From PUPG01 sp041686485 (GTDB taxonomy: Bacteria; Bacteroidota; Bacteroidia; Bacteroidales; UBA7960): a stretch of DNA of 61,976 bases. The notes beneath the pieces were generated by a model. That model searched no databases. It was not told the DNA's origin and saw only the letters and a list, made by a program, of their open reading frames with translations. The position numbers and the translations under genes are program-made. The DNA lies in assembly GCA_041686485.1 (NCBI GenBank), contig JAWLDT010000007.1, positions 1 to 61,976 of the forward strand, in the 5' to 3' direction. Below, piece after piece: positions 51,721 through 61,102 of this stretch (position 1 is the first letter of the stretch; the number at the start of each line of letters is the position of its first letter).

Positions 51721-52257
51721 ATGATGAAGACAAAAGCAATTTTCACAAGTGTATTGGTAGTAAGCATGTTATTCGCAGCAGACGCGTTTGCGCAAAGAGG
51801 ACGAAGGGCTGCAACACCACAGGGCAGGCAACAGGTTACGGAACGACCTGCTGAACGCTATCAACGCAATGTACAACGAACGCCCCTGGCCTATTGCATG
51901 GAGACATTCGACCTGACTGAAGCGCAGGAAGAGGAGATTCAGGCATTGCGTCTGGAACAAATCGAAAAAAGTACAGAACATCGTAATCAGATGGATGAAT
52001 TGCGTGCCCGCAAACGCACGCTCATGACAACAGACGGGGACAATTCAGAAGCACTAAACCAGGTAATTGATGAGATGTCAGAACTGCGTAATGCGCGCAT
52101 GAAAGCCAGCGTAAATCACCGTCAGGCAGTGCGCGAATTGCTGACAGAAGAACAACGTGTCATTTTTGATAATCAAACCGGACGGCGCCCGGGAGGTCGT
52201 GCTGCCATGGGTCGCAGAGGCGGTCATTCTCCCCGCAGGGCTGGCGGACGCTGGTAA
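51721..52257 (+). CDS. Spy/CpxP-like periplasmic protein
   Basis: 178 residues from the ATG at 51721; an upstream in-frame TTG at 51661 would hide the signal peptide and is rejected. Signal peptide 1-24 (ending AFAQ). Two LT-x-E-Q motifs (DLTEAQEEE and LLTEEQRV) separated by about 65 helical residues are typical of the Spy/CpxP heptahelical chaperone-like family. The C terminus is rich in Gly and Arg. It probably acts in envelope stress; a metal-sensing role is possible. Confidence 0.8.
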   Translation: MMKTKAIFTSVLVVSMLFAADAFAQRGRRAATPQGRQQVTERPAERYQRNVQRTPLAYCMETFDLTEAQEEEIQALRLEQIEKSTEHRNQMDELRARKRTLMTTDGDNSEALNQVIDEMSELRNARMKASVNHRQAVRELLTEEQRVIFDNQTGRRPGGRAAMGRRGGHSPRRAGGRW

Positions 52258-52285
52258 TGTTCTAAACAGATTTATCCGAAAATGA

Positions 52286-52317
52286 AAAAAGGCCTTTCCG
52301 ACAGGAAGGGCCTTTTT
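52286..52317. terminator. Bidirectional intrinsic terminator
   Basis: AAAAAGGCCTTTCC, loop GACA, GGAAGGGCCTTTTT: a 14-pair stem with one G-U pair, flanked by A-rich and T-rich ends so it can work on both strands. It lies between the convergent Spy-like and SDR genes. Confidence 0.85.
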
Positions 52318-52378
52318 CGATTTAGCTAATTCTTCATTATCAATATAGCTACTTTAGAATTAATGTAAATATGACCGG

Positions 52379-53140
52379 TTATACCGTCATCCCTCCGTCA
52401 ATTGGGTGGATTGCGCCAGTTATATAGCTGCTCTGGTCGCTGGCCAGGAATAAAGCCAGATCAGCTACTTCCTCATTCGTGGCATAGCGCCCCATTGGAA
52501 TGATTTGTTCAAAGCCTTTCCTGGCAGCTTCGCCTTCTCCGGGTGCGAAACCTTCCTCTACAGAACGCATCATCCGGTTATCCACAGGAGCAGGGTTAAT
52601 GGCGTTTACACGAATATTATACTGTGCACCCTCCTGGGCAGCAACCTTAACCATTCCATTGACAGCGTGTTTGCTTGCCACATAGGGCAGCATGTTTGCC
52701 ATACCAATCATACCGGCTACCGAAGAGGTTACAACCACCGATCCGCCTTTTTTCTTCATTAACGGAAAAACATGGCGTAAACCATAGTAAACACCCTTGA
52801 GGTTGATATCCAGTAGTTTGTGAAATATATCTATCGGATATTCGTCCAAAGGTTTTACTGCCCCTTCTATTCCGGCATTATTGAAAAAGAAGTCTACGTG
52901 TCCGAATTGGTTGCTGGCTTCTTCAGCATACTTTTTTACCTGCGCTTCATCACCGACATCGGCTTTAATGGTATACAGGTCCGGGGAGTCAATTTCTTTG
53001 GTCAGTTTTTTCAGGGCTTCCTCATCAATATCTACCAATAAGGCCTTTCCGCCTTCTTTGAGAAACATTTTGGCTGTTGTAGATCCGATTCCACCCGAAC
53101 CACCAGTAATAATCGCAGTTTTATTTTTGAAACGTTCCAT
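52379..53140 (-). CDS. Short-chain dehydrogenase/reductase
   Basis: 253 residues of the classical SDR type: cofactor loop TGGSGGIG (residues 12-19), NNAG (about 88-91), and the catalytic Ser-Tyr-Lys with YVASK. The acidic residue at the end of strand 2 (LVDID) favours NAD over NADP. The substrate is not evident. It is divergent from an MFS transporter gene. Confidence 0.9.
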   Translation of the reverse strand: MERFKNKTAIITGGSGGIGSTTAKMFLKEGGKALLVDIDEEALKKLTKEIDSPDLYTIKADVGDEAQVKKYAEEASNQFGHVDFFFNNAGIEGAVKPLDEYPIDIFHKLLDINLKGVYYGLRHVFPLMKKKGGSVVVTSSVAGMIGMANMLPYVASKHAVNGMVKVAAQEGAQYNIRVNAINPAPVDNRMMRSVEEGFAPGEGEAARKGFEQIIPMGRYATNEEVADLALFLASDQSSYITGAIHPIDGGMTV

Positions 53141-53243
53141 AATATGTTTGTATTTTTATACAATAAATGTTCTTTATTGATAAACAGTTATTTTAAATTA
53201 TTGTTCACAAGTCGTCAATTTATTCTTATTTGCCAATAATAAT

Positions 53244-54437
53244 ATGCCTCACCCAAACAAATCTTATTTAAAAGATATCAATCTTCATATTATTTTCTCG
53301 CTCACCCTGGTGGCTGTGATGGGCGTTTCCACGATTACACCTGTATTACCAGAAATCCGTGAAGACCTCGGTCTGACAAACCAGCAGGTTGGGTATCTCA
53401 TTGTGTTCTTCAGCCTGCCAGGCATTATCCTGACTCCATTGCTGGGCATCTTTGCCGATCGTTATGGCAGGAAGAAGGTGCTGGTTCCGTCGTTGCTGCT
53501 TTTTGCCCTGGCAGGGTTTACCTGTTTCTTTTTGCGTACGTATGAATGGATATTGTTTTTTCGTGTCTTGCAGGGTGCTGGTGCTGCTTCGCTGGGTTCA
53601 TTAAATACTACCCTTATTGGGGATATCTATACCAAAAGCGAGCGGGCCAAAGTAATGGGTTATGTGGCCAGTGTACTCAGTATCGGGACAGCAACTTATC
53701 CGGCCATTGGCGGAGCAATGGCATTACTGGGCTGGCATTATCCTTTCCTGCTGCCGCTATTAGCCCTTCCGGTGGCCTGGGCGATCCTGTTTAAACTCAA
53801 TAATCCGGAGCCGGAAAAACATGAGGGGTTCCGCAGTTATATGCACGAAGCGCTGCAAAGTATTAAATCAGCAAGGGTCATCACATTGTTTGTTTCAAGT
53901 TTCGTGGTGTTCGTGATATTGTTTGGGGGCTATCTTACGTATTTACCGCTGTTGATGAGCGACCGTTTTGATGCAAGTTCCCTGGAGATAGGTTTGATTT
54001 TGACGACCATGTCGCTGGTTACCGCAATTACATCCGCATTCCTGGGGAAGATCAATACCTTTATCAATGAGAAAAACGCCTTGCTGATAGGTTTTATGGC
54101 ATACGTAATTGCCTTTTCCATGGTTCCGTTTATGCCTTCAGGCGCCTGGCTTATTCTCCCTGTAACCATCTTTGGTGTGGGACATGGTATCAATTTCCCA
54201 AGCATACAGTCTCAGCTCACAAAGCTGGCTCCGTTAAGATACCGGGGAATGTTCATGTCGTTTAACGGTATGGTACTTCGCCTTGGCCAGACCACCGGCC
54301 CCATCATCATCGGATGGTTCTATCTGTTTGGCGGCCATGTGGGCAGTTTCCTGGGCGGTGCCTTGCTGGCCTTTTTGCTGCTTATTTTCTTGTTATTCTT
54401 TTTTAAGATCAAAGAGAAAGCAGAAGTTATATATTAG
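53244..54437 (+). CDS. MFS transporter, drug-efflux-like
   Basis: 397 residues with 12 predicted membrane helices; the loop 2-3 motif GIFADRYGRKKVL (motif A of the major facilitator superfamily) is clear. The layout resembles DHA1-type drug:proton antiporters, but the substrate is unknown. It is followed by a heptamer array and a convergent symporter gene. Confidence 0.88.
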   Translation: MPHPNKSYLKDINLHIIFSLTLVAVMGVSTITPVLPEIREDLGLTNQQVGYLIVFFSLPGIILTPLLGIFADRYGRKKVLVPSLLLFALAGFTCFFLRTYEWILFFRVLQGAGAASLGSLNTTLIGDIYTKSERAKVMGYVASVLSIGTATYPAIGGAMALLGWHYPFLLPLLALPVAWAILFKLNNPEPEKHEGFRSYMHEALQSIKSARVITLFVSSFVVFVILFGGYLTYLPLLMSDRFDASSLEIGLILTTMSLVTAITSAFLGKINTFINEKNALLIGFMAYVIAFSMVPFMPSGAWLILPVTIFGVGHGINFPSIQSQLTKLAPLRYRGMFMSFNGMVLRLGQTTGPIIIGWFYLFGGHVGSFLGGALLAFLLLIFLLFFFKIKEKAEVIY

Positions 54438-54446
54438 AAGGTAGAA

Positions 54447-54488
54447 TTTACTGTTTACTGTTCACTGTTCACTGTTTACTGTTCACTG
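54447..54488. repeat. Heptamer tandem array (TTYACTG)n, six units
   Basis: Six consecutive units: TTTACTG, TTTACTG, TTCACTG, TTCACTG, TTTACTG, TTCACTG. It is the same unit as the array at 43473-43542 and again lies between the stop codons of two convergent genes (54437 and 54501). Confidence 0.92.
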
Positions 54489-54500
54489 TTCCTTCCAGCC

Positions 54501-56030
54501 TTAATAATCATCCCCCTGTTTGTCAAAATCTTGTTGTGGGCGTTTCATGGCATTGTAGAGGTCATCTACATTTTCGGGTTTTTTGGTATAAAGGCTCACC
54601 AGAATGGTTACCGCAAATGCCACGATAACCCCGGGAATAAGTTCATACAAAAAGGCTTCAAGTGCCGGAACGCGGTTCCAGATGATAACGGTGGCAGCAC
54701 CAGACACCATACCGGCTATAATCCCTTTTTTGGTGGCACCTTTCCAGAAAAGGGCAAGAATAGAGGTAGGACCGAATGCTGCGCCAAGACCTGCCCAGGC
54801 AAACAACACCAGCCAGAAAACAAGCTGTTCGGCAATAAGTCCGAGCAGCAATGCCAGTATAACCAGGAGGATTACCACCAACCGGCTTAATAAAACCAGT
54901 CTGGCCTGGGGAATTTTCTTCGTTCGATGGATCAGTTTTTCGTAGATGTCCCGTACCAGTGCGGATGCCGCAACAAGCAGCTGTGAATCAGCTGTTGACA
55001 TGATTGCGGCAAATATGCTGGCAATAACTACACCGAACATGACAGGATGCAGGTGATGATTGGCCATGACGGGAAAGATGTTTTCCTGGTCACTTCCGGG
55101 AAGCAGGGAAATATCCGGGAAATATATTCGTCCGACCATACCGGTCAGAATAGCACCCAGGCCCATCAATACATTGGCCGTTGTTCCTACAGATGCCACA
55201 ACTTTTAGTTTTGCCGGATCTTTGATTGACATATAACGGGCAATGATGTGCGGATTTCCCGGGGAGCCCAGCCCGATACCGATAAAACCAATAAACGCCC
55301 CGATAGTCAGGGCAAGCGGGTTGAAAAACTGTCCGTCACCCAGTCCGGAGGCCTGTGTAAAAAATGAACCCAAGCCCCCCATATCCAGGATGGCTACAGT
55401 CGGTAAAATCAGCAAAGCAAGGACCATCAATATGCCCTGAATGGTATCCGTAAGACTTACCGCCAGAAAGCCGCCTACCATGGTATAAAACAGCACAATT
55501 AATGTTGTTAGTATGACACCCTGGTTCTGCGTTAGCTGAAAGCTGGATTCAAAGGCTTTTCCCCCTGCCACGAACTGAGCTGAAACGTAAGCAATCATGA
55601 ATAAGATAATGATAGCCACCACAACCGAACGCAATACGCCATTTTTATCGTTAAAGCGCTCGGCAAAAAAATCGGGCACGGTAATGCAATCGTACTGCTC
55701 ACTGAAGAAACGGATCCGTGGGGCATAAAAGAAAAAAAGAAAAAATTCCACAACAGTATAACCGACTACAGCCCAAAGTGCTGAAAATCCCATTTCATAT
55801 GCCATACCGGTAACGCCGAGCAACAGCCAGGCACTGCGTCCACTTACAACAGCCGAAATGGCTACCACAAACATGCTCATCTTACGCCCCCCGATAAAAA
55901 AATGGGATATCCCACGCGATGAGAAACGGGCTGCATAAATACCAATAACAATAATCAGGATTAGATAACCAATAAATGACCATACAGCGACCTGGTCTAC
56001 CTGAAGGGTAAAGTGTTGAAGCTCTTCCAT
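54501..56030 (-). CDS. Sodium:solute symporter (SSS family, PutP-like)
   Basis: 509 residues with about 13 membrane helices. The sodium-site region SAVVSGRSAWLLLGVTGMAY in helix 2 and the GSPGNPHIIARYMS segment resemble sodium/proline symporter PutP. Proline is a reasonable guess for the substrate but other small solutes are possible. Monocistronic by appearance. Confidence 0.88.
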   Translation of the reverse strand: MEELQHFTLQVDQVAVWSFIGYLILIIVIGIYAARFSSRGISHFFIGGRKMSMFVVAISAVVSGRSAWLLLGVTGMAYEMGFSALWAVVGYTVVEFFLFFFYAPRIRFFSEQYDCITVPDFFAERFNDKNGVLRSVVVAIIILFMIAYVSAQFVAGGKAFESSFQLTQNQGVILTTLIVLFYTMVGGFLAVSLTDTIQGILMVLALLILPTVAILDMGGLGSFFTQASGLGDGQFFNPLALTIGAFIGFIGIGLGSPGNPHIIARYMSIKDPAKLKVVASVGTTANVLMGLGAILTGMVGRIYFPDISLLPGSDQENIFPVMANHHLHPVMFGVVIASIFAAIMSTADSQLLVAASALVRDIYEKLIHRTKKIPQARLVLLSRLVVILLVILALLLGLIAEQLVFWLVLFAWAGLGAAFGPTSILALFWKGATKKGIIAGMVSGAATVIIWNRVPALEAFLYELIPGVIVAFAVTILVSLYTKKPENVDDLYNAMKRPQQDFDKQGDDY

Positions 56031-56297
56031 TGTATTACATTTAATCCGTGAAAAGTCAGTGAACTACAAACCTAATGGATTATACGCTTATGTGCAACAG
56101 GTATAACTAATTATTTATGGGTGAAAAGTGGATTTATGGAGTATTTGGTGTTAAATGACCCCGGTTTTGCTGGTTAAAGGATGTCATTTTATAAGGTTGT
56201 ATCCTGAATCATAAATATAATTACAGTTAAATAAGTATATATCATTTTTATCGGAAAATAAAATATACAGGTTGACTGGCACCATCGCATTGGCACA
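56031..56297. other. Intergenic region without a recognisable gene
   Basis: 267 AT-rich bases between the symporter and the EamA transporter, both leftward. I see no open reading frame of note, no strong hairpin and no perfect -7 element here; it should hold the symporter promoter. Confidence 0.5.
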
Positions 56298-57218
56298 TTA
56301 CCAGATAAAAAACAGGGCAACCCCTGCCACACTGATAATGGCCCCAATTAGTTCTTTTAAACTTATTTGATGGCCAAACAGCAAGTATGTGGTCGGTAAG
56401 ATCAGGATGGGAGAGATGGCCATAATGGTTGAGGCAATACCCGTTGCTGTATATCTGACGGCGATCAGCGAAGAGGATACGCCCAGGAAAGGCCCAAAAG
56501 TAGCGCCCAGCAACATGAGCAGCATGGCATGTTTATTTTTAAGGGCGATATTTACGGCCAACCATTTTTTAAAGACATGGATAACAATGGCAAAACCGAT
56601 GATCCCAGCCATTACCCGGATTTGCGTTGCCGAGAAAGCATCATAATCAGCCATCCCGTATTTGCTCAATACAAGGCCCGTAGCTTGTCCGGCGGCTCCC
56701 ATAAGAGCAAAGAATATGCCTTTACCGGATGCTTTCTTAACAATATCAGCCGTGGATGTATCCGGATTTGGAGAATTGCGGCGATGCTTATGAAAGATTA
56801 CCAGAATAATCCCGGAGAGGGTAAGTGCCATTCCGCCCAAATGAATCCATTCCAGCACCTCTCCCAAAAATAACCACCCGACAAATGCGGCAATGGGAGG
56901 TACCATCGTCATGATCAACAACGATAACCGGGATCCAATGACCGTGAAAGCTTTAAACAAAAAGAGATCTCCCACCACAAAACCTATCAGTCCTGAGAGC
57001 GCAAGCCAAAACCAGTTAAAAGAGGTAGCATCCATCGGAAAGGGCTCACCGCGCCTGATCCAGGAGAAGATACTTAATAATACCAGGGCCATTACCAAAC
57101 GGATTATGTTGACAGGAATACTTCCGACTTTGCGACTGGCGTTTTCAAAGGCAATCGCCGTAACCGTCCAGCACATTGCCGTAAATAATGCTGCAAGTTC
57201 ACCTATTCTTACCTCCAT
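56298..57218 (-). CDS. EamA/DMT-family transporter
   Basis: 306 residues with ten predicted membrane helices in two EamA repeats (about 1-140 and 165-306). Members export amino acids or metabolites; the substrate is unknown. It is divergent from the lipoprotein gene. Confidence 0.88.
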   Translation of the reverse strand: MEVRIGELAALFTAMCWTVTAIAFENASRKVGSIPVNIIRLVMALVLLSIFSWIRRGEPFPMDATSFNWFWLALSGLIGFVVGDLFLFKAFTVIGSRLSLLIMTMVPPIAAFVGWLFLGEVLEWIHLGGMALTLSGIILVIFHKHRRNSPNPDTSTADIVKKASGKGIFFALMGAAGQATGLVLSKYGMADYDAFSATQIRVMAGIIGFAIVIHVFKKWLAVNIALKNKHAMLLMLLGATFGPFLGVSSSLIAVRYTATGIASTIMAISPILILPTTYLLFGHQISLKELIGAIISVAGVALFFIW

Positions 57219-57435
57219 CTATAGATAAATTATGTATGACCGGTTCGCGGCTAAATACCTGAAGGTTGAACGCATTATATATTGCGCCAACCAAACTACC
57301 GGTAATAGAAATCATTCATCAGCACCTCTGATGCTTCTTTGGGCGGCAAAGTTAGCATATTTATTCAATCAGCTTCGTTCAAAGAATGAAACTACACCTG
57401 AAAATTTTGGGATACCTGCTAATGACTTTTCTTAT

Positions 57436-57443
57436 TATATTTG
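57436..57443 (+). promoter_or_regulatory. -7 element of the lipoprotein gene
   Basis: TATATTTG is a perfect TAnnTTTG match 43 bases upstream of the lipoprotein ATG. The -33 element is not clear. Confidence 0.55.
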
Positions 57444-57486
57444 CATAGATTTAGAAACCTATGTAATTAATTAATCTCTAATTTTT

Positions 57487-57960
57487 ATGAAAAAACTGTT
57501 TTTTATTTTGTTTGCGGGTGTTATCCTTGTTTCCTGTAACTCCCAGGCAGGGGGAGATAGTCAGGATAATGTGCAGTCTCTGACTGTTGAAGAAATGGTC
57601 CAGACCCCCCTTGACTATGAGGGCCAGGAAGTACGTTTTGATGCCATAATCAGTCATGTATGTACGCATAGCGGGGATAAAATGCGTGTTATACAGCCTG
57701 ATAATGATGTCTACAGTATTCAGGTGATGCTGGGAGATTATATGGGGCAGATAACAACAGAAAATGAAGGCGAACTGGTAACTGTCAACGGCACGCTTCA
57801 TACAGAGGTTATCAATCTTGATGAAGTCTATGATGAGCATGAAGATGACGAAGACCACGCCTGTGAAACCACGGAAGAGGCCATCAGCCTGCTGGAAGAA
57901 CATGGCGTGGATCCTGACATTCATCCCTATATTGAATTGCATACTATTGAGCAACGCTAA
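57487..57960 (+). CDS. Lipoprotein with OB-fold-like domain and HVCxH motif
   Basis: 157 residues. A lipoprotein signal peptide ends in the lipobox LVSC (Cys17). The rest has the alternating strands of a small beta-barrel (VEEMVQTPLDYEGQEVRFDA start resembles OB-fold proteins), with HVCTH at residues 57-61 and an acidic, His/Cys-containing loop (HEDDEDHAC) near the end, which together could bind a metal or cofactor. I cannot name the family. It is followed 111 bases later by a PepSY-type membrane protein gene in the same direction, and the two are probably functionally linked. Confidence 0.75.
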   Translation: MKKLFFILFAGVILVSCNSQAGGDSQDNVQSLTVEEMVQTPLDYEGQEVRFDAIISHVCTHSGDKMRVIQPDNDVYSIQVMLGDYMGQITTENEGELVTVNGTLHTEVINLDEVYDEHEDDEDHACETTEEAISLLEEHGVDPDIHPYIELHTIEQR

Positions 57961-58071
57961 AGGGCTATCATTACCTAAGGGTTGATCACCTTTCCGAAAA
58001 TCAGCTGCCTTACCTGCAGCAGAGGTTATGGGGCAGCGTATCCTCTTTACATTATTATTGATAAGGATAAC

Positions 58072-58632
58072 ATGAAAATCCGTCGGATCAATCGTGCCAT
58101 TCACCGTGACCTTGGGTACTTCTTTTTCGGCATGTGTATTATTTATGGCTTGTCGGGAATTGCACTCAACCACCGCCACCAGTGGAATCCAAGTTATATT
58201 GTCACCCAGAAAAGTTTTGGCCTGCAACCTCCCGGTGAGGATATCACGCAGACGGAAGAGATGGCTCTGCATTTTCTCGCGCAGCTTGACAGGGAAGAAG
58301 AGCTGAAAACGAGCCTGAAGCGAGGGGACAACCTGCGAATATTTATTGATAATGGAAGTGTGACAGTAAATATATTTACCGGCGAAGGGGAATTGGAAAC
58401 GGTCAGACGAAGACCGGTATTCCGGGAAGTCAACTTTCTGCATTATAATACGCCCCGTAAACTATGGACCTGGTTCTCTGATCTCTTTGCCGCCGGCCTG
58501 ATCATCCTGGCCTTTACGGGTTTATTTATTTTGAAAGGAAAGAAAGGGATTACCGGCCGCGGCGCCTGGCTTACGGGAGCCGGTATTGCCGTACCCCTGG
58601 CCATGCTGATGCTCTACTTCACCGGCTGGTAA
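58072..58632 (+). CDS. PepSY-associated TM-helix membrane protein
   Basis: 186 residues from the ATG at 58072; an in-frame ATG at 57982 adds 30 residues unlike the family. A basic N terminus (RRINRAIHRDLGYFFFG) leads into membrane helix 1 with GLSGIALNHRH, then a soluble PepSY-like segment (about 60-130), then two helices. PepSY-TM proteins often belong to iron or copper systems and may act as membrane reductases. The substrate is unknown. Confidence 0.82.
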   Translation: MKIRRINRAIHRDLGYFFFGMCIIYGLSGIALNHRHQWNPSYIVTQKSFGLQPPGEDITQTEEMALHFLAQLDREEELKTSLKRGDNLRIFIDNGSVTVNIFTGEGELETVRRRPVFREVNFLHYNTPRKLWTWFSDLFAAGLIILAFTGLFILKGKKGITGRGAWLTGAGIAVPLAMLMLYFTGW

Positions 58633-58655
58633 CAAAAGCCGGGTGAGATGACCGG

Positions 58656-59261
58656 TTAGCAAGGCAATTCACCTATGGCGGCGAAATTGTTTAGTGTGGT
58701 GAAGATCTCTTTGGCCATGGGTTTTGATACATCGGATAACCCAAGGTATTCCCGTCGTACACGGTTCAATAAAGGAAAGTCTGGTTTTACATCCTGCATG
58801 GCGGCCATCACCAATGTGGCCAGAGCAGTACGCAAATGATTGGCCTTCAGGCGTTGGGTATGTTTTGATTGACGCGATGGATGAATGTGAATATAGTAGT
58901 CGTCTGTATCTCCCTTTCGCAACGTCCATTCCGACCCATCCGATACCGGTAGTTGCCAGTACAGGTTGGTTGAACTATCTACCCAACGGAAAAAAGCCTG
59001 TTTTTCATATGTCCTGAAGCCCTTAAGGATCTCTGTGAGTTCCAGAGCAACAGTTTTAGGTTCCATGTACCCGGTGTACAAATCAAACTGAGATTCGCCC
59101 ATCATCTTAAGTTTGGTTGCAAAAAGCGGAAACATTTGTTCCGGTTTATGTATCCACTTGCTTGTCTGATGGATTAGATAGCCAAGATGATGCTTCCAGC
59201 CATTAAGCATCACAGGCGGTTCTGTACAACTTTTTTGCTGGATGGTTCGCTTAACATGCAT
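58656..59261 (-). CDS. Conserved-type hypothetical protein
   Basis: 201 residues from the ATG at 59261 (a longer in-frame start at 59318 is less likely). Soluble, mixed alpha/beta, no signal peptide, no recognised motif; a basic stretch lies near HPSRQSKHTQRLKAN. It stands alone between a convergent membrane protein gene and the divergent ettA. I do not know its function. Confidence 0.65.
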   Translation of the reverse strand: MHVKRTIQQKSCTEPPVMLNGWKHHLGYLIHQTSKWIHKPEQMFPLFATKLKMMGESQFDLYTGYMEPKTVALELTEILKGFRTYEKQAFFRWVDSSTNLYWQLPVSDGSEWTLRKGDTDDYYIHIHPSRQSKHTQRLKANHLRTALATLVMAAMQDVKPDFPLLNRVRREYLGLSDVSKPMAKEIFTTLNNFAAIGELPC

Positions 59262-59376
59262 GGGAAATCTGCCTATTTTAAAGATACAAATATAACACAT
59301 TGATATAAAAGCTGTCAATTTACTGGTGCATCAAACCAAATTTTCGGACATTTGTAAAAAATTAGGATGATTTATT

Positions 59377-61059
59377 ATGAGTGATGACAAGAAGATCATT
59401 TTTTCCATGGTGGGCGTTAGCAAAACGTTTCCGCCTGGCAATAAACAGGTTTTAAAGGATATTTACCTTTCATTTTATTATGGTGCCAAAATCGGCATCA
59501 TCGGATTGAATGGTTCGGGTAAATCCACCCTGATGCGAATCATAGCCGGTGAGGAGAAGGCTTACCAGGGCGAGGTGGTTTTTTCTCCTGGCTATTCGGT
59601 AGGACATATGCCGCAGGAACCTGTGCTTGACCCCAATAAGACGGTTAAAGAGGTTGTTCAGGAAGGAGTTCAGGAGGTTGTTGATATTCTGAAAGCGTAT
59701 GAGGAAGTGAATCTTAAGTTTGCCGAGCCCATGGAGGCAGATGAGATGGATAAGCTGATACAGCGTCAGGGAGAGCTCTCTGAGCTGATCGAACAATATG
59801 GTGGCTGGGATCTTGACAGTAAGCTGGAGAGAGCGATGGAAGCGCTGCGATGTCCGCATCCGGATGCTTTGATTGAGAATCTGAGTGGGGGAGAGCTTCG
59901 CCGTGTGGCGCTTTGCCGTCTCCTGTTGCAGGAGCCTGATATCCTGTTGCTGGATGAGCCTACCAACCACCTGGATGCCGAAAGTGTGGAATGGCTTGAG
60001 CAGCACCTGAAACAGTATAAGGGTACCGTAATATCTATTACCCATGACCGCTATTTTTTGGATAATGTGGCTGGCTGGATCCTGGAGCTCGACAGGGGAG
60101 AGGGCATCCCCTGGAAAGGGAACTACTCCTCCTGGCTGGAACAAAAAACCAAACGGATGGCGATGGAGGAAAAGGCCGTAAGTAAACGGCGTAAAACCCT
60201 GGAAAGGGAACTTGACTGGGTGCGCATGTCACCCAAAGGCCGGCAGGCTAAAGGAAAGGCCAGGCTTAATAACTATGAGCAAATGCTGGACGAAGATGTA
60301 AAACAAAAAGAAGAGAAGCTCGAGATATTTATTCCCAATGGTCCCCGACTCGGTAGTAAAGTAGTTGAGGCTGAAAACATTAGCAAAGCTTTTGGGGATA
60401 CATTGCTTTTCAGCGATCTGAGTTTTTCACTTCCACCCGCCGGTATTGTGGGTATAATCGGACCGAATGGAGCGGGTAAAACCACGCTGTTCAGAATGAT
60501 GATGGGAAAGGTTGCCCCCGATAACGGTCATTTTGAAATAGGTGATACCGTTAGCCTGGGTTATGTTGATCAGGCGCATGCCGACATTGACCCTGAAAAG
60601 AGCGTTTGGGAAGTGATTTCCGGCGGGCATGACACCATCAACCTGGCCGGACGGGAGATGAACAGCCGGGCCTATGTGGCTCGTTTCAACTTTACCGGTA
60701 CCGACCAGGGAAAGAAATGTGGTGTTTTGTCAGGCGGGGAAAGAAACCGCCTTCACCTGGCCATGACCCTGAAAAGCGAAGCCAATGTGCTGTTGCTCGA
60801 TGAGCCTACCAACGACATTGACGTGAATACGCTCAGGGCACTGGAGGAAGGTCTTGAGAATTTTGCCGGATGCGCCGTGATCATCACCCACGACAGGTGG
60901 TTCCTGGACAGGATTGCTACACATATTCTCGCATTTGAGGGGGATTCCAATGTCGCTTTCTTTGAAGGCAGTTATTCTGATTATGAGCAAAATCGCAGGA
61001 AGCGCCTCGGAGATATCACCCCAAAAAGAATTAAATACCGAAAGTTGAAATCCGATTAA
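59377..61059 (+). CDS. ettA: ABC-F translational throttle protein EttA
   Basis: 560 residues with two ATPase cassettes: Walker A GLNGSGKS and GPNGAGKT, signatures LSGGELRR and LSGGERNR, Walker B LLLDEPTNHLD and LLLDEPTNDID. The linker (about 240-330) with RQAKGKARLNNYEQM contacts the P-site tRNA. EttA gates early elongation in response to ATP/ADP. The length and linker fit EttA rather than Uup or YheS. Confidence 0.94.
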   Translation: MSDDKKIIFSMVGVSKTFPPGNKQVLKDIYLSFYYGAKIGIIGLNGSGKSTLMRIIAGEEKAYQGEVVFSPGYSVGHMPQEPVLDPNKTVKEVVQEGVQEVVDILKAYEEVNLKFAEPMEADEMDKLIQRQGELSELIEQYGGWDLDSKLERAMEALRCPHPDALIENLSGGELRRVALCRLLLQEPDILLLDEPTNHLDAESVEWLEQHLKQYKGTVISITHDRYFLDNVAGWILELDRGEGIPWKGNYSSWLEQKTKRMAMEEKAVSKRRKTLERELDWVRMSPKGRQAKGKARLNNYEQMLDEDVKQKEEKLEIFIPNGPRLGSKVVEAENISKAFGDTLLFSDLSFSLPPAGIVGIIGPNGAGKTTLFRMMMGKVAPDNGHFEIGDTVSLGYVDQAHADIDPEKSVWEVISGGHDTINLAGREMNSRAYVARFNFTGTDQGKKCGVLSGGERNRLHLAMTLKSEANVLLLDEPTNDIDVNTLRALEEGLENFAGCAVIITHDRWFLDRIATHILAFEGDSNVAFFEGSYSDYEQNRRKRLGDITPKRIKYRKLKSD

Positions 61060-61102
61060 ATTTCCGGATATATATAGCTAAACCATTAACATAATAATAC
61101 TT

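Noticed and set aside
57232..57474. An 80-codon plus-strand open frame
   Set aside because: It spans the promoter of the lipoprotein gene and its sequence has no recognisable protein character.
57478..58443. A 321-codon minus-strand open frame
   Set aside because: It covers two plus-strand genes with a lipobox and membrane helices; the plus-strand frames are better supported and have a consensus -7 upstream.
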